Part shown: positions 1-9,014 of the stretch, piece after piece
How the letters are laid out: the number at the start of each line of letters is the position of its first letter
Numbering within the stretch: the first letter of the stretch is position 1
Program-made: the position numbers and the translations under genes
Notes under the pieces: generated by a model
Databases searched by the model: none
What the model was told of the DNA's origin: nothing
The model's input: the letters and a program-made list of their open reading frames with translations, nothing else
Assembly (NCBI RefSeq): GCF_003991905.1
Contig: NZ_RSCL01000021.1
Coordinates: forward strand, 144,168 to 208,167
Origin: Dulcicalothrix desertica PCC 7102
GTDB taxonomy: Bacteria > Cyanobacteriota > Cyanobacteriia > Cyanobacteriales > Nostocaceae
Direction: 5' to 3'
DNA: 64,000 nucleotides

Positions 1-47
1 AATATTCCACAAGAATGACTAGGGTATATTTGCTCAGAAGATATTGT

Positions 48-1124
48 CTATTTACCAGCTTCGTACTGCTTAAAAGTTAGATAACCATTATCTTCTTTGT
101 ATAGCTGACACTCATCAGTCAACCGCTTCATTAAAGACCATGAGAAACGACATTCATCATGGAGATACGTATTCCAATTTTCTTTAATGCTGCGGTAGGC
201 CTTCCGCAAATTATACGAAGGAATTGCTGTTGAAATATGGTGTGGTACGTGAACGTTAATGTCGTGACACAAAAACTCTACCCAACCTGGATAATCACAA
301 TGTATAGTACCCGCTAACTGAGCAATTGCTTCGTTCCACTTCGAGCGATTTTCAAACGGTACATCCGGCGCCGTATGGTGAACGTAAGTAAAAGTACTCA
401 TCCAGAAATGATAAACTAACCAAGGCACTAGCCAAAATTTCACAAAACCCCAAATTCCAGTTGTAAAAATCAACGCTGGAAAAGCTATTGCTGCAAATAT
501 TGTTACAACTGCAATTGATAATTTAACTTTAGGACGGTCTTTCTCTAGAAAATTCTCGGCGTTAAAATGTATTAACGCCCAATGACCTATAGAACCAACC
601 CACCATAATTTGTTTGTTAAAAACGTTTTTAGAATTAGGCGCCATGTTGGACTACTGCCCTCAAACATCTCTGGTCTAACTGGATGCCAAGCATTATCAA
701 AATCCAGCTTATTAGTATGTTTGTGGTGATAATTATGACCAACACGCCAAGCATGAAATGGGTAAATTAACGGTAAAAAGGCTATATGCCCTACTAAATC
801 ATTAACCCAACGACGGTTTGAAAATGACCGATGTCCACAATCATGCCCAATTACAAAAAAGCCAGTAAGTGCAGTGCCTGTGAAAATCCATGCAAATGGT
901 AAAAGATACCAAGGAGAAACTACCAAACTTGCATACCCCAAAGCCACCATTAGCACATTTATAATCACCCCCGTCCATGCTTTGCGACTATCCTTTTGGA
1001 AACACTCGCGCGGGATGGATTTGATAATATGCTTTAGCTTTAGGCTATCTTGACCGAAACTATCAGGGATGATAGTCTGAGTGCTTTTGCGAGACTCTTC
1101 GCTCTTAACTATTGATACTGTCAT
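48..1124 (-). CDS. desA: Acyl-lipid delta-12 desaturase (DesA type)
   Basis: Membrane fatty-acid desaturase of 358 residues. The three histidine boxes that bind the diiron centre are visible: HDCGH, HNYHH and HVPHH, with hydrophobic stretches between them. The box sequences and the [10 protein letters not shown] context match cyanobacterial DesA, which puts the delta-12 double bond into glycerolipid-bound oleate in thylakoid and plasma membranes using ferredoxin. The start at 1124 (MTVSIVK) is preferred over an in-frame codon 30 bases upstream because it fits the family N-terminus. It lies downstream of desC on the same strand, as in other cyanobacterial des clusters, but a terminator-like hairpin and heptamer repeats separate the two, so it probably has its own promoter. 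An omega-3 enzyme is the main alternative. Confidence 0.88.
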   Translation of the reverse strand: MTVSIVKSEESRKSTQTIIPDSFGQDSLKLKHIIKSIPRECFQKDSRKAWTGVIINVLMVALGYASLVVSPWYLLPFAWIFTGTALTGFFVIGHDCGHRSFSNRRWVNDLVGHIAFLPLIYPFHAWRVGHNYHHKHTNKLDFDNAWHPVRPEMFEGSSPTWRLILKTFLTNKLWWVGSIGHWALIHFNAENFLEKDRPKVKLSIAVVTIFAAIAFPALIFTTGIWGFVKFWLVPWLVYHFWMSTFTYVHHTAPDVPFENRSKWNEAIAQLAGTIHCDYPGWVEFLCHDINVHVPHHISTAIPSYNLRKAYRSIKENWNTYLHDECRFSWSLMKRLTDECQLYKEDNGYLTFKQYEAGK

Positions 1125-1160
1125 GAATACTAAATTATGAAAAACTCCCCACAATCAAGA

Positions 1161-1270
1161 GTTATGAGTTATGAGTGCTGAGTGCTGAGTGCTGAGTGCT
1201 GAGTGCTGAGTGCTGAGAAATGACTTTTAACTCCTAACTCCTAACTCCTAACTCCTAACTCCTAACTTTT
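1161..1270. repeat. STRR heptanucleotide tandem repeats
   Basis: About six tandem copies of GAGTGCT (1173-1217), preceded by two of GTTATGA, are followed by five copies of AACTCCT (1229-1263). Heptamer short tandemly repeated repetitive (STRR) sequences are well known from heterocystous cyanobacteria. The block lies between desC and desA. Related blocks occur at 31143-31203, 34119-34150 and 49971-50035. Confidence 0.95.
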
Positions 1271-1347
1271 AACGTCTTGAGTAAAGTTTTGTTAAGGTCG
1301 CGATTTGGATTATATCAATAAAATCGCAATTTTCGCGACATTTTAAA

Positions 1348-1368
1348 CCCCCGTTGATAAAGCGGGGG
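1348..1368 (-). terminator. Intrinsic terminator-like hairpin after desC
   Basis: Perfect arms CCCCCG and CGGGGG surround a 9-base loop. On the minus strand the hairpin is followed by TTTAAAAT. It lies 22 bases downstream of the desC stop, so it probably ends the desC transcript before desA. Confidence 0.65.
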
Positions 1369-1389
1369 ATAGATTGCAAGCAGATTATT

Positions 1390-2223
1390 TTATACTGCGG
1401 AACCTGACTGCTTTTTCGGCGCCAGTTTAATGTTTGTTGCTAAACCAAGCATTTGTAAAACTTGAATGACTATCCAAGTAAAATCAATTTCCCACCATTC
1501 CAAACCGTGACGAGCAGAGTACTGGTAAGCATGATGGTTATTGTGCCAACCTTCACCATAAGTTAGTAAAGCAACCCACCAACAGTTGGTGGAATGGTCG
1601 CCAGAATCATATGTTTTGTAGCCAAACTTATGAGTAGCGCTATTAACAAACCAAGTGAAGTGCCATACAAGTACAAGGCGAACAAAAATACCCCATACAA
1701 CAAATGACCACCCACCAATAGCTAGTAACGTTACGCCCAGAGCTACCTGAAGCAAAATCATATTTTTTTGCAAAAACTGGTAAACTGGGTCTTCGCCTAT
1801 ATCTTTTGTGAAGCGAGGTACATCAGCAAAGGCAGGAGACCTATAAAACATCCAGCCGATATGACTCCACCAAAAACCCTTGTTAGAGTCATGGGGGTCT
1901 TGTTCTTGGTCAGAGTGTAAATGGTGGATGCGGTGTAAACCAGCCCAATCAATGGGTCCGCCTTGACACGAAAGGGTGCCACAAAAAGCGAGAAAATATT
2001 CAAGCCACTTGGGCGTTTGAAAACTGCGGTGGGTAATTAAACGGTGAAATCCAAGGGTAATGCCAAGGCAACCCGTTAGCCAATAAAGGAACACACATAC
2101 GCCGACTGCTTGCCAGCTAAAGTTACTCGGAAGTAGAGCGAACAAGGCACCAACGTGCAAGCTAGAGAAAAATAAAATGTGGACCCAATTAAGTCCGGAT
2201 TTGGTTGATGTAGCAATTGTCAT
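1390..2223 (-). CDS. desC: Acyl-lipid delta-9 desaturase (DesC type)
   Basis: Membrane desaturase of 277 residues, close to the usual DesC length. Histidine boxes HRLITH, HRIHH and HNNHH are present in the order of stearoyl-CoA/acyl-lipid delta-9 desaturases, with four or more hydrophobic spans. The family introduces the first double bond at C9 of lipid-bound stearate, giving the substrate for DesA. The start at 2223 (MTIATSTKSG) is chosen over a codon 37 residues upstream because the extension is not family-like and runs into the divergent promoter region shared with the PLP-enzyme gene at 2365. Confidence 0.9.
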   Translation of the reverse strand: MTIATSTKSGLNWVHILFFSSLHVGALFALLPSNFSWQAVGVCVFLYWLTGCLGITLGFHRLITHRSFQTPKWLEYFLAFCGTLSCQGGPIDWAGLHRIHHLHSDQEQDPHDSNKGFWWSHIGWMFYRSPAFADVPRFTKDIGEDPVYQFLQKNMILLQVALGVTLLAIGGWSFVVWGIFVRLVLVWHFTWFVNSATHKFGYKTYDSGDHSTNCWWVALLTYGEGWHNNHHAYQYSARHGLEWWEIDFTWIVIQVLQMLGLATNIKLAPKKQSGSAV

Positions 2224-2364
2224 GCAGTATCCTAAATGGGATTTAAAAGCGCGAAAACAAAGTAATTTGTTCTTCAGGTTCAGCGTACCTATATTGAGCA
2301 TAGCTTTTATCTGCCATGCGCTAGAAATCCACAAAATAGTAAATTTATTGTGAATGAGGGACTA

Positions 2365-3600
2365 ATGAACAGCTTGGAGCAGCTGCGGGACGCAGAACAG
2401 GCACTGTTACAGATTTTTTCTGGAATTGACGCAACAGTCAAGCAAAATCTGACTAGAGTGCTAAATTCTTTTCGCCATCATAGTGTTGGGGCGCACCATT
2501 TCGCAGGTGTCACAGGATACGGACACGATGATATTGGGCGCGAAACTTTAGATAAAGTCTTTGCTACAGTCATGGGTGCTGAAAAAGCTGCTGTACGAGT
2601 GCAGTTTGTTTCGGGAACCCATGCCATTGCTTGCGCCTTATTTGGTGTGCTTCGTCCTGGTGATGAAATGCTAGCCGTAGCTGGCGCCCCCTATGACACT
2701 TTAGAAGAAGTCATAGGTTTACGGGGTAGCTCTCAAGGCTCCCTTATAGAGTTTGGCATAACTTACCGTCAATTGGATCTTACTTCTAAAGGGACGATTG
2801 ATTGGTCTGCGTTGAGCCAAAGTATAAAACAAAACACTCGCCTTGTTCTTATCCAGCGTTCCTGCGGTTATTCTTGGCGCCCAAGTTTATCGGTTGAAGA
2901 AATTGGGAAAATAATTACTATCGTCAAACAACAAAACCCCAACACAGTTTGTTTTGTTGATAACTGCTATGGCGAATTTATCGAAACACAAGAACCAACG
3001 CACGTTGGCGCCGATTTAATGGCAGGCTCTTTAATTAAAAACCCAGGTGGTACCATAGTCACCGCTGGGGGTTACGTCGCAGGACGTGCTGACTTAGTAG
3101 AAATGGCAGCATGTCGTCTTACAGCACCAGGTATTGGCAGTGAAGGAGGCGCCACCTTTGACCAGCTAAGATTGCTGTTTCAAGGATTATTCTTGGCGCC
3201 GCAAATGGTGGGAGAAGCAATGAAAGGCACTCACCTTACTGGTTACGTATTTGACAAACTAGGCTATCCTGTCAACCCAGCCCCAATGGCGCCGCGTCGC
3301 GACGTAATTCAAGCAATTAAACTAGGTTCAGCCAAAAAACTAATCGCCTTTTGTAAAGCCATCCAGCAAAACTCACCCATAGGTTCCTACCTCGACCCCA
3401 TCCCCGACCAAATGCCCGGTTACGAGAGTCAAGTAGTCATGGCAGGAGGAACATTCATCGAAGGTAGCACCCTAGAATTCTCCGCCGACGGACCACTACG
3501 CGAACCCTACGTAGTATATTGCCAAGGCGGCACACACTGGACACACATCTCCATCGCCCTAGAAGCAGCCATCGAAGCCGTCGGTTTATCTCAACTGTAG
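2365..3600 (+). CDS. PLP-dependent methionine gamma-lyase-like / aluminium-resistance family protein
   Basis: A 411-residue fold-type I PLP enzyme of the family annotated as methionine gamma-lyase family or aluminium resistance protein (PF06838). Visible signs are the RVQFVSGTHAIACALFG cofactor-binding region, FVDNCYGEF with the aspartate that contacts the pyridine nitrogen, and SLIKNPGG with the probable Schiff-base lysine. The substrate has not been firmly established for this family in cyanobacteria. The ATG at 2365 is preferred over the GTG at 2350. The gene is divergent from desC, with about 140 bases between them. Its TAG stop lies inside a palindromic repeat, so that repeat inserted at, or supplied, the stop codon. 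Confidence 0.8.
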   Translation: MNSLEQLRDAEQALLQIFSGIDATVKQNLTRVLNSFRHHSVGAHHFAGVTGYGHDDIGRETLDKVFATVMGAEKAAVRVQFVSGTHAIACALFGVLRPGDEMLAVAGAPYDTLEEVIGLRGSSQGSLIEFGITYRQLDLTSKGTIDWSALSQSIKQNTRLVLIQRSCGYSWRPSLSVEEIGKIITIVKQQNPNTVCFVDNCYGEFIETQEPTHVGADLMAGSLIKNPGGTIVTAGGYVAGRADLVEMAACRLTAPGIGSEGGATFDQLRLLFQGLFLAPQMVGEAMKGTHLTGYVFDKLGYPVNPAPMAPRRDVIQAIKLGSAKKLIAFCKAIQQNSPIGSYLDPIPDQMPGYESQVVMAGGTFIEGSTLEFSADGPLREPYVVYCQGGTHWTHISIALEAAIEAVGLSQL

Positions 3601-3626
3601 AGACGCGATGTTCCTCGCGTCTCTAC
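3597..3626. repeat. GTAGAGACG palindrome, copy 1
   Basis: Inverted repeat with arms GTAGAGACGCGA and TCGCGTCTCTAC around a short centre. It overlaps the TAG stop of the upstream gene. Other family members are at 3808, 20017, 20573, 28659, 29382, 35916 and 45862. Confidence 0.9.
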
Positions 3627-4001
3627 CGTGTCTCTGTGGTGAAAACCTCAGTAAAGCTAAAGTAGTAAAACAATTGCTCTATTACTTTAGCCTGACCATA
3701 ATTAACGAAGTATAAAATATTATTTAATCTTTTAAGTAAACGATAAATTTGTATTAATTATAGATATTTAGAAAACAAAATGCTGTAAAAAATATTACAT
3801 AAACACAGTACAGACGCGATTAATCGTGTCTGTACAACAAAGAGAAACTGTTACAATGATTACAATTAGTTTGTTTCTTATCATACTTTAGTCTTAGTGG
3901 TATTTATGGCGAAGGTGAGAGGTAATTAGCGCTACAAAATGAAAATGTAATTAGTGTTAAGGGAATAAATTTTACAGCTTCTATAAAGCACCACTAATTT
4001 C
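3601..4001. other. 401-base intergenic region with two palindromic repeats
   Basis: AT-rich and without a convincing reading frame. It holds the palindrome at 3597-3626, a fragment of the CTCTGTGGT repeat family near 3635, and a second palindrome at 3808-3835. The remaining part probably carries the promoter of the gene starting at 4002; I could not identify -35/-10 boxes with confidence. Confidence 0.6.
3808..3835. repeat. GTACAGACG palindrome, copy 2
   Basis: Variant member of the same family, with arms GTACAGACGCGATTA and a near-complementary right half ending GTCTGTAC. The paired change from GTAGAGACG to GTACAGACG in both arms keeps the hairpin intact, which suggests that structure is conserved. 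Confidence 0.85.
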
Positions 4002-5120
4002 ATGCAAAGTATTTCAATTGAGCTACCTCGCATTGACTCCGAGGGAAAAAACCAATATTTACAAGAGAATACCGCGCCCAGTGACAACTACGACATTGCC
4101 GAAAAGCAGTTTGTGCAGTTACTGGCTGTTGAAAATTTAGACAAGCAGTTAAATATAAACCCTGACATTGCGACATATTTCGAGTTCGCTTTAGCTACAG
4201 CGTTAACTGCCGCATACGATGGCGCCGAAGACTATCAAGCACATCGCTTCCTTCAGCGAATTCTTTACAGAATAAATCGTTTGTATCTTTTTTGGTACGA
4301 TGATTTACAAAATTACGAAAACGAACGCTCTTTGTACTTGCAGCGAGTTCGTAATAGCATAGAGACAGCTTGGCAAAAATGGGAGTTAGCACAAATAGAT
4401 GTTGAGTCATTACAAAAACTTGATGTCAAGCAAGCGTTAATTGACCGCGTAGCTTATGATTTAAATCCAGAAATTTCCGAAGGAAGTCGTTACATTCGTG
4501 AGGAAATGAGCGTTGAAGGATATAAACATTTGCTCGCTATAGGCTCATTTGATGGATTAGTCGAAGGTAGTCGTTTATCACGCATTCTTGGCGGTACAGC
4601 AAACCCTATCCAATGTACATTAGTGAAAGTATTGCTTGAAGAATACGGTAATGGTCGCTTTAACCGTAAGCATTCAACATATTTCGCAGCTATGCTTAGT
4701 GAATTTGATATGAATACCGAGCCAGAAGGTTACTTTGACTTGGTTCCTTGGGAAGTTTTAGCATGTGCAAATCATAATTTTTTAACTACAGAACGTAAAC
4801 GTTATTACCTTCGTTATTCAGGCGCCTTAACGTACTTCGAGGTAGCAGGTCCAAGTGCATATCGTAATTATTTAACCGCAGCACAAAGACTTAATTTGTC
4901 AGATGCAGCAATGGGTTACTGGGAACTCCATATTCGTGAAGACGAACGTCACGGTCAATGGATGCTCGACGATGTGGCATTACCCCTAGCAGAACTTTAT
5001 CCCAACAACGCATGGGAACTCCTACTTGGATACGACCAAGAAAAATTAATGGGAGACCGCGCCGCCGAAGCAGTCGTCAAATCAATCCGCCAAGCCGAAA
5101 CCCCTGTACGGGCGGGTTAA
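4002..5120 (+). CDS. Heme-oxygenase-like diiron (HDO/Haem_oxygenas_2) protein
   Basis: A 372-residue soluble, largely helical protein. The C-terminal half carries the metal-ligand pattern of iron-containing redox enzymes with a heme-oxygenase fold: EEYGNGRFNRKH (E213/E214 and H224), then WELHIREDERHGQWM (E308, D314, H317). Family members include oxidases that act on fatty acids, amino acids or N-hydroxylated substrates. The substrate here is unknown. The first 170 residues show no motif I recognise. The gene is followed after 59 bases by a methyltransferase on the same strand, probably one transcription unit. Assignment to the superfamily is fairly secure; the reaction is not. Confidence 0.68.
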   Translation: MQSISIELPRIDSEGKNQYLQENTAPSDNYDIAEKQFVQLLAVENLDKQLNINPDIATYFEFALATALTAAYDGAEDYQAHRFLQRILYRINRLYLFWYDDLQNYENERSLYLQRVRNSIETAWQKWELAQIDVESLQKLDVKQALIDRVAYDLNPEISEGSRYIREEMSVEGYKHLLAIGSFDGLVEGSRLSRILGGTANPIQCTLVKVLLEEYGNGRFNRKHSTYFAAMLSEFDMNTEPEGYFDLVPWEVLACANHNFLTTERKRYYLRYSGALTYFEVAGPSAYRNYLTAAQRLNLSDAAMGYWELHIREDERHGQWMLDDVALPLAELYPNNAWELLLGYDQEKLMGDRAAEAVVKSIRQAETPVRAG

Positions 5121-5179
5121 CCAATAACCTAGCCATAATCAAAAATTTCGTAAACCCGCCCCTCTTAACTCCTAACATC

Positions 5180-5875
5180 ATGAAAGACATTTTTTACTGC
5201 CCAGAAGAATCTAACTTCTACTCCAACTGTTTAGAGAACTTTGTTTTAAGAAACCGTCAAAACTTTAAATATATAGTTGAATTTGGTTCAGGTGATGGTA
5301 GTCCTGTAATTTGCTCTTTACTGCGGAATAAATTTGCAGGTTTGATACATGGATTTGAGTTAAATACCGATGCATGGAAAGTCGCGAATTTAACTATTGA
5401 CGAATATAGCCTAACCGACAAATATATAATAGACAACTCTAGCTTGTTTGAATCAAATCAAAGTCAATCTGAATGTCTCGTCTCTAACCCTCCTTATCTA
5501 CCCGCACCAGATGAAGACATCTATATGCCATTACTTTTTGGTGGAACCGACGGCGCCGCCATTACAAACAAGCTGCTAACATTAGGATACGAAAACGTTT
5601 TAGTACTAGTATCTAGCTATTCTAATCCCATCAGTACCATAGAACAAGCTAAAGCCAACGGTTACTCAGTTAACAAATTCACTGTATTACCTATCGAATT
5701 TGGTTACTACAGCTCAGAACCAAAAGTCAAAAATCACATTGAAGAAATGCGTAGTAATAAAATGGCATTTTATTCAGGTGACTACTACTTCTTAGCTGGA
5801 GTCTTATTTACCAAACAAGAAGAATCAAACGTAGACCTTTCAAAAGAGCTATCCCAAGTCCTAACAGGTATATAA
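5180..5875 (+). CDS. HemK-like class I SAM-dependent methyltransferase
   Basis: A 231-residue class I methyltransferase. Motif I is VEFGSGDGSP near residues 32-41, the acidic motif II is GFELNTDAW, and the catalytic NPPYLP motif is intact. NPPY is typical of enzymes that methylate planar amide or amino nitrogens (HemK/PrmC and relatives). It is shorter than PrmC and lacks the N-terminal release-factor-binding domain, so a small-molecule or other protein substrate is likelier. It follows the diiron protein gene on the same strand, which hints at shared use in a tailoring pathway (inference). Start ATG at 5180. The stop is followed within 20 bases by a repeat that forms an imperfect hairpin. 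Confidence 0.7.
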   Translation: MKDIFYCPEESNFYSNCLENFVLRNRQNFKYIVEFGSGDGSPVICSLLRNKFAGLIHGFELNTDAWKVANLTIDEYSLTDKYIIDNSSLFESNQSQSECLVSNPPYLPAPDEDIYMPLLFGGTDGAAITNKLLTLGYENVLVLVSSYSNPISTIEQAKANGYSVNKFTVLPIEFGYYSSEPKVKNHIEEMRSNKMAFYSGDYYFLAGVLFTKQEESNVDLSKELSQVLTGI

Positions 5876-5890
5876 TTGTCATGCACACAA

Positions 5891-5965
5891 TTGTCATTCT
5901 GAGCGTAGCGAAGAATCTTATTAATCTTCAAAGTTATAAGATGTTTCACTACGTTCAACATGACA
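5891..5965. repeat. TTGTCATTCTGAGCG hairpin repeat, copy 1
   Basis: An element of about 75 bases. Its left end TTGTCATTCTGAGCGTAGCG and right end CGTTCAACATGACA are imperfectly complementary, so it can fold into a long hairpin. A second copy is at 53188-53264. It is MITE-like in structure, with no coding capacity. Confidence 0.85.
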
Positions 5966-6052
5966 GATCACAAGATACATTACGAACATATTGTGTTTTA
6001 GTTTACTTATGCGTTATATTCCGAGAAAGCAGACGCAATAAGTAAAATCAGA

Positions 6053-6958
6053 TTGGACACATACTCTACAGCATCGCATCTTGCGCTTCAACTAAATTCA
6101 TATTACACCCGAACATACGGCGCCATGTACCTGGGTGACAGCTTGAATTTAATTCAATCAATACAAGATGACAGTATAAATTTAATTTTAACTTCACCTC
6201 CTTTTCCATTAACACGTAAGAAAGAATATGGAAACGAAAGTGCGGAAAAATACATAGAATGGTTTTTACCCTTTGCCCACGAATTTAAGCGCGTTTTAGC
6301 TGAAAACGGCTCTTTTGTATTAGATTTAGGCGGCGCCTATCTTCCAGGAAACCCAATACGCAGTATTTATCAATACGAACTTCTAGTACGCTTATGTAAA
6401 GAAGTCGGGTTCTATTTAGCACAAGAATTCTTTCATTACAACCCTGCACGCTTGCCAACACCAGCCGAGTGGGTCAATATTCGACGCATTCGCGTTAAAG
6501 ACTCAGTAAACGTCGTTTGGTGGCTCTCAAAAACCCCCAACCCACGAGCAGATAACCGTAAAGTTCTTAAACCATACAGCGAGAGTATGAAAAACTTACT
6601 CAAAAATGGTTACAAAGCGAAACTACGACCTAGTGGTCATGATATTTCAACCAAATTTCAAAAAGATAACGAAGGCGCCATTCCACCGAATTTACTCGAA
6701 TTTGCCAACACCGAATCGAACACTCCATATTTAAAACGCTGTAAACAAGCCGATATTAAACCACACCCGGCACGCTACCCGTCAGGATTCGCAGAATTTT
6801 TCATCAAATTCCTCACCTCGGAAGGCGACATCGTGCTAGACCCCTTCGCAGGCTCCAACACTACAGGCTTTGTCGCCGAAACACTACGGCGCCAATGGCT
6901 TAGTTTTGAACTGAATGAAGACTATATAATAGGCAGCCAGTATCGTTTCGATGATTAA
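6053..6958 (+). CDS. Solitary DNA methyltransferase, beta-class order, TSPPF motif
   Basis: A 301-residue DNA-modification methyltransferase in beta-class order. Catalytic motif IV TSPPF is at residues 47-51 and the SAM-binding motif I DPFAGSNTTG near 263-272. S-P-P-F/Y is usual in N4-cytosine methyltransferases, so m4C is the likeliest product, though N6-adenine cannot be excluded. It resembles in layout the cyanobacterial orphan N4-cytosine enzyme of the Synechocystis sll0729 (M.Ssp6803II) kind; this is from memory, not alignment. The TTG at 6053 is used because the YYTRTYGAMYLGDS region upstream of ATG 6125 looks conserved. No restriction gene adjoins it. The gene itself contains four GGCGCC sites. 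Confidence 0.8.
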   Translation: MDTYSTASHLALQLNSYYTRTYGAMYLGDSLNLIQSIQDDSINLILTSPPFPLTRKKEYGNESAEKYIEWFLPFAHEFKRVLAENGSFVLDLGGAYLPGNPIRSIYQYELLVRLCKEVGFYLAQEFFHYNPARLPTPAEWVNIRRIRVKDSVNVVWWLSKTPNPRADNRKVLKPYSESMKNLLKNGYKAKLRPSGHDISTKFQKDNEGAIPPNLLEFANTESNTPYLKRCKQADIKPHPARYPSGFAEFFIKFLTSEGDIVLDPFAGSNTTGFVAETLRRQWLSFELNEDYIIGSQYRFDD

Positions 6959-7161
6959 TCTAAAATTTTAATAGAATATTTATACTAATTTTTATGATTT
7001 TTTCGGAATTTATAAGATAAGATAGATGTACTATCAATTTATAGATAAATAGCCTTTTTTCCAAGCTAGTCAGGTTGCCGACAACATTTATATGCGTCGG
7101 TAATCTCACTCTTAGCTACAAATATTCAAGCACATCCCTTGTCAAAGGGACTCATATACCT

Positions 7162-7644
7162 ATGGTAACAACAATCAGGGTCGCAGCACCCTCAATTCGT
7201 GTATCCAAAATTGCCTACAAGTCTCCTTTTATACATCCGTTAGCACGATTTGTGACAGAGGAAGCTATCGCGATGATGTTCAACATTCAAATTGAGGAAA
7301 TAAAGCGAATTGACTGTTATTGCTACGTAGCTTACGTTCATGGTGCTAATATCAGTAGATTTATCAGTTACGCCGATTTTCCTCCCCCACCGATTGTCGG
7401 GGCAAACTTTTCTCAAGTTTTTTGGCGTTGGCGCCGTCGTTGGAAAAAGCGTTGCAACAGTAAATATGCCCCTGATTGGTGGCAAAATTATTACATCGAC
7501 CAAATACAGCAAAGTAATAGCTCTGAGTATTTGCTTGAGTGGTGGAAGATGTTAATCTTGATAAAGTCCGCATTCTCCGCTGAAGCTTGGCTAAAAATCA
7601 CACAAACAATTCAAGCTAACAAGGCTTTTTTAAAGAGTTTGTGA
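7162..7644 (+). CDS. Hypothetical protein, tryptophan- and arginine-rich
   Basis: A 160-residue protein I do not recognise. It has a short basic tryptophan-rich stretch (FWRWRRRWKKRC) near residues 91-102 and further aromatic clusters (WWQNYY, LLEWWKM). No signal peptide or membrane span is evident. The ATG at 7162 is preferred to an upstream TTG. It lies alone between the DNA methyltransferase and the SGNH hydrolase, with a 145-base gap on the latter side. One GGCGCC site lies inside, so it does not look foreign. It is probably a real but uncharacterised cyanobacterial gene. Confidence 0.5.
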   Translation: MVTTIRVAAPSIRVSKIAYKSPFIHPLARFVTEEAIAMMFNIQIEEIKRIDCYCYVAYVHGANISRFISYADFPPPPIVGANFSQVFWRWRRRWKKRCNSKYAPDWWQNYYIDQIQQSNSSEYLLEWWKMLILIKSAFSAEAWLKITQTIQANKAFLKSL

Positions 7645-7788
7645 AAAGTATCACATGCAGCTGGCTTTACATTTGGAGGCGGTGTAAATAAAAATAATAA
7701 ATTAGTATTCAAAGAAATTTCCTGAAATCGGTCGCTATAGGCCGAGATTAGGGAATATATTATAAATTTTACGAGGGGAGATAAAGCG

Positions 7789-8787
7789 ATGAAGGATGTA
7801 TATCTGTTAGCAGCGGGAGTGTTGACAGGACTGGCAGTGCCCACATCAGCTTTACCTCAGTTGTCAATTGCCCAACAAGATGCACCATTACCTATAGACA
7901 TCAACGTTGGTTCGCAGTCGCAGCAGTCCCACGCCACCCAAAACCAATTACCACCACTTGCAACTCCCGAAAATTCCGCACCTGAATTTAGTAACCCAGT
8001 TAGTAATCCAGTGGCGCCTAGTAGAATTACGCAGCCAAGCGCCACCAGACCACTATCTGGAAGTCAACTATACTACCAACGATTAGCAGCCCTAAGACTC
8101 GGCAGAATTTATACTCGACTAGCATCAGTAAGGTCAACTCAAGAGCCAGACGGTAGAAAAAGCCAGCTATCTTACGAAGACTGGAAAGGACTACTAGCCT
8201 TAGAAGCGCGAGCAATGTCAGACGGTCAAGGAGACAACCGTCTTAGCGTATTAGTCGGAGACTCCCTAAGCATGTGGTTCCCTAAAGACAAATTACCTTC
8301 AGGGAAACTGTGGTTAAATCAAGGAATTTCTGGAGACACCTCAGCAGGCGTATTAAAAAGAATATCAGCCTTCTCCAAAACAAGACCCGATGTAATTTAC
8401 CTCATGGCAGGAATAAACGACCTGCGTCGAGGCACCACAGACGAAACAATATTACGTAATCATCGCCGCATCATTCGCCGTCTACGTGAAGAACACCCGA
8501 TGACACAAATCATCGTTCAATCAATCTTACCAACACGCTTACCAACAATACCCAACACCCGCATCCGTAATATCAACCAAAAACTCTCAACTATCGCCAA
8601 ACAAGAAGGCGCCAACTACCTAAACATTCACCACTGGTTCACCGACTTTCAAGGCAACCTGCGTCAAGAACTAACAACCGACGGCTTACACCTCAGCCTC
8701 AACGGTTATGAAGTATGGCAAGCAGCCATCCAACAAGTAGAAACCAAAAACGCCCTAACAAAAGCAAAACGCCTTAAAAAAGTCTAA
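7789..8787 (+). CDS. Secreted SGNH/GDSL hydrolase
   Basis: A 332-residue protein with an N-terminal hydrophobic segment, probably a signal peptide, and a proline/serine/asparagine-rich linker (about residues 30-85). The SGNH hydrolase domain follows. The four family blocks are present: VGDSLS with the nucleophile S159, GISGDTSAG, GINDL with the oxyanion asparagine, and DGLHLS with the catalytic Asp-x-x-His. It is likely an esterase, lipase or carbohydrate deacetylase acting in the periplasm or at the outer membrane; the substrate cannot be read from sequence. A strong ribosome binding site (GAGGGGAG) precedes the ATG. The stop is followed by a perfect hairpin repeat at 8799-8822. Confidence 0.85.
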   Translation: MKDVYLLAAGVLTGLAVPTSALPQLSIAQQDAPLPIDINVGSQSQQSHATQNQLPPLATPENSAPEFSNPVSNPVAPSRITQPSATRPLSGSQLYYQRLAALRLGRIYTRLASVRSTQEPDGRKSQLSYEDWKGLLALEARAMSDGQGDNRLSVLVGDSLSMWFPKDKLPSGKLWLNQGISGDTSAGVLKRISAFSKTRPDVIYLMAGINDLRRGTTDETILRNHRRIIRRLREEHPMTQIIVQSILPTRLPTIPNTRIRNINQKLSTIAKQEGANYLNIHHWFTDFQGNLRQELTTDGLHLSLNGYEVWQAAIQQVETKNALTKAKRLKKV

Positions 8788-8798
8788 TCCCCTCTTGT

Positions 8799-8822
8799 GG
8801 AACAGGCATCCCTGCCTGTTCC
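8799..8822 (+). repeat. GGAACAGGCA hairpin repeat, copy 1 (terminator-like)
   Basis: Perfect 10-base arms GGAACAGGCA and TGCCTGTTCC around TCCC, 11 bases after the SGNH hydrolase stop. Related elements sit in the same orientation directly after plus-strand genes at 22073, 42430 and 59794. It probably stabilises or ends transcripts. Confidence 0.85.
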
Positions 8823-8837
8823 TTCAAGTCATTCTTT

Positions 8838-8980
8838 TTACCACAGAGTCACAGAGACCACAGAGAGAAGAGTATAAAAGATTTAAGATTGGCACCAATA
8901 GTAAGGTGGCTTCTAAGCTATAAGATTTGCTTATTAATATCCTTTTGTCTCTGTGTTCTCAGCGCCTCTGTGGTAAAAAG
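8838..8980. repeat. Inverted pair of CCACAGAG-type repeats
   Basis: The sequence TACCACAGAGTCACAGAG at 8839 and its inverted relative ending CCTCTGTGGTAAAAAG at 8980 flank about 75 bases of AT-rich DNA. The family recurs singly at 20531, 24941 and 42469. The pair could fold into a large hairpin, or mark the ends of a small non-autonomous element. Confidence 0.7.
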
Positions 8981-9014
8981 AATTATACCTGCTGAATAGG
9001 TAAGGCACCACGAG

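Noticed and set aside
1161..1270. Tandem repeats as a possible CRISPR array
   Set aside because: Units are seven bases without spacers; they are STRR heptamers. No CRISPR repeat-spacer pattern was seen anywhere.
1797..2003. A 68-codon frame on the minus strand inside desC
   Set aside because: It is an overlapping frame of a well-supported gene with no evidence of its own.
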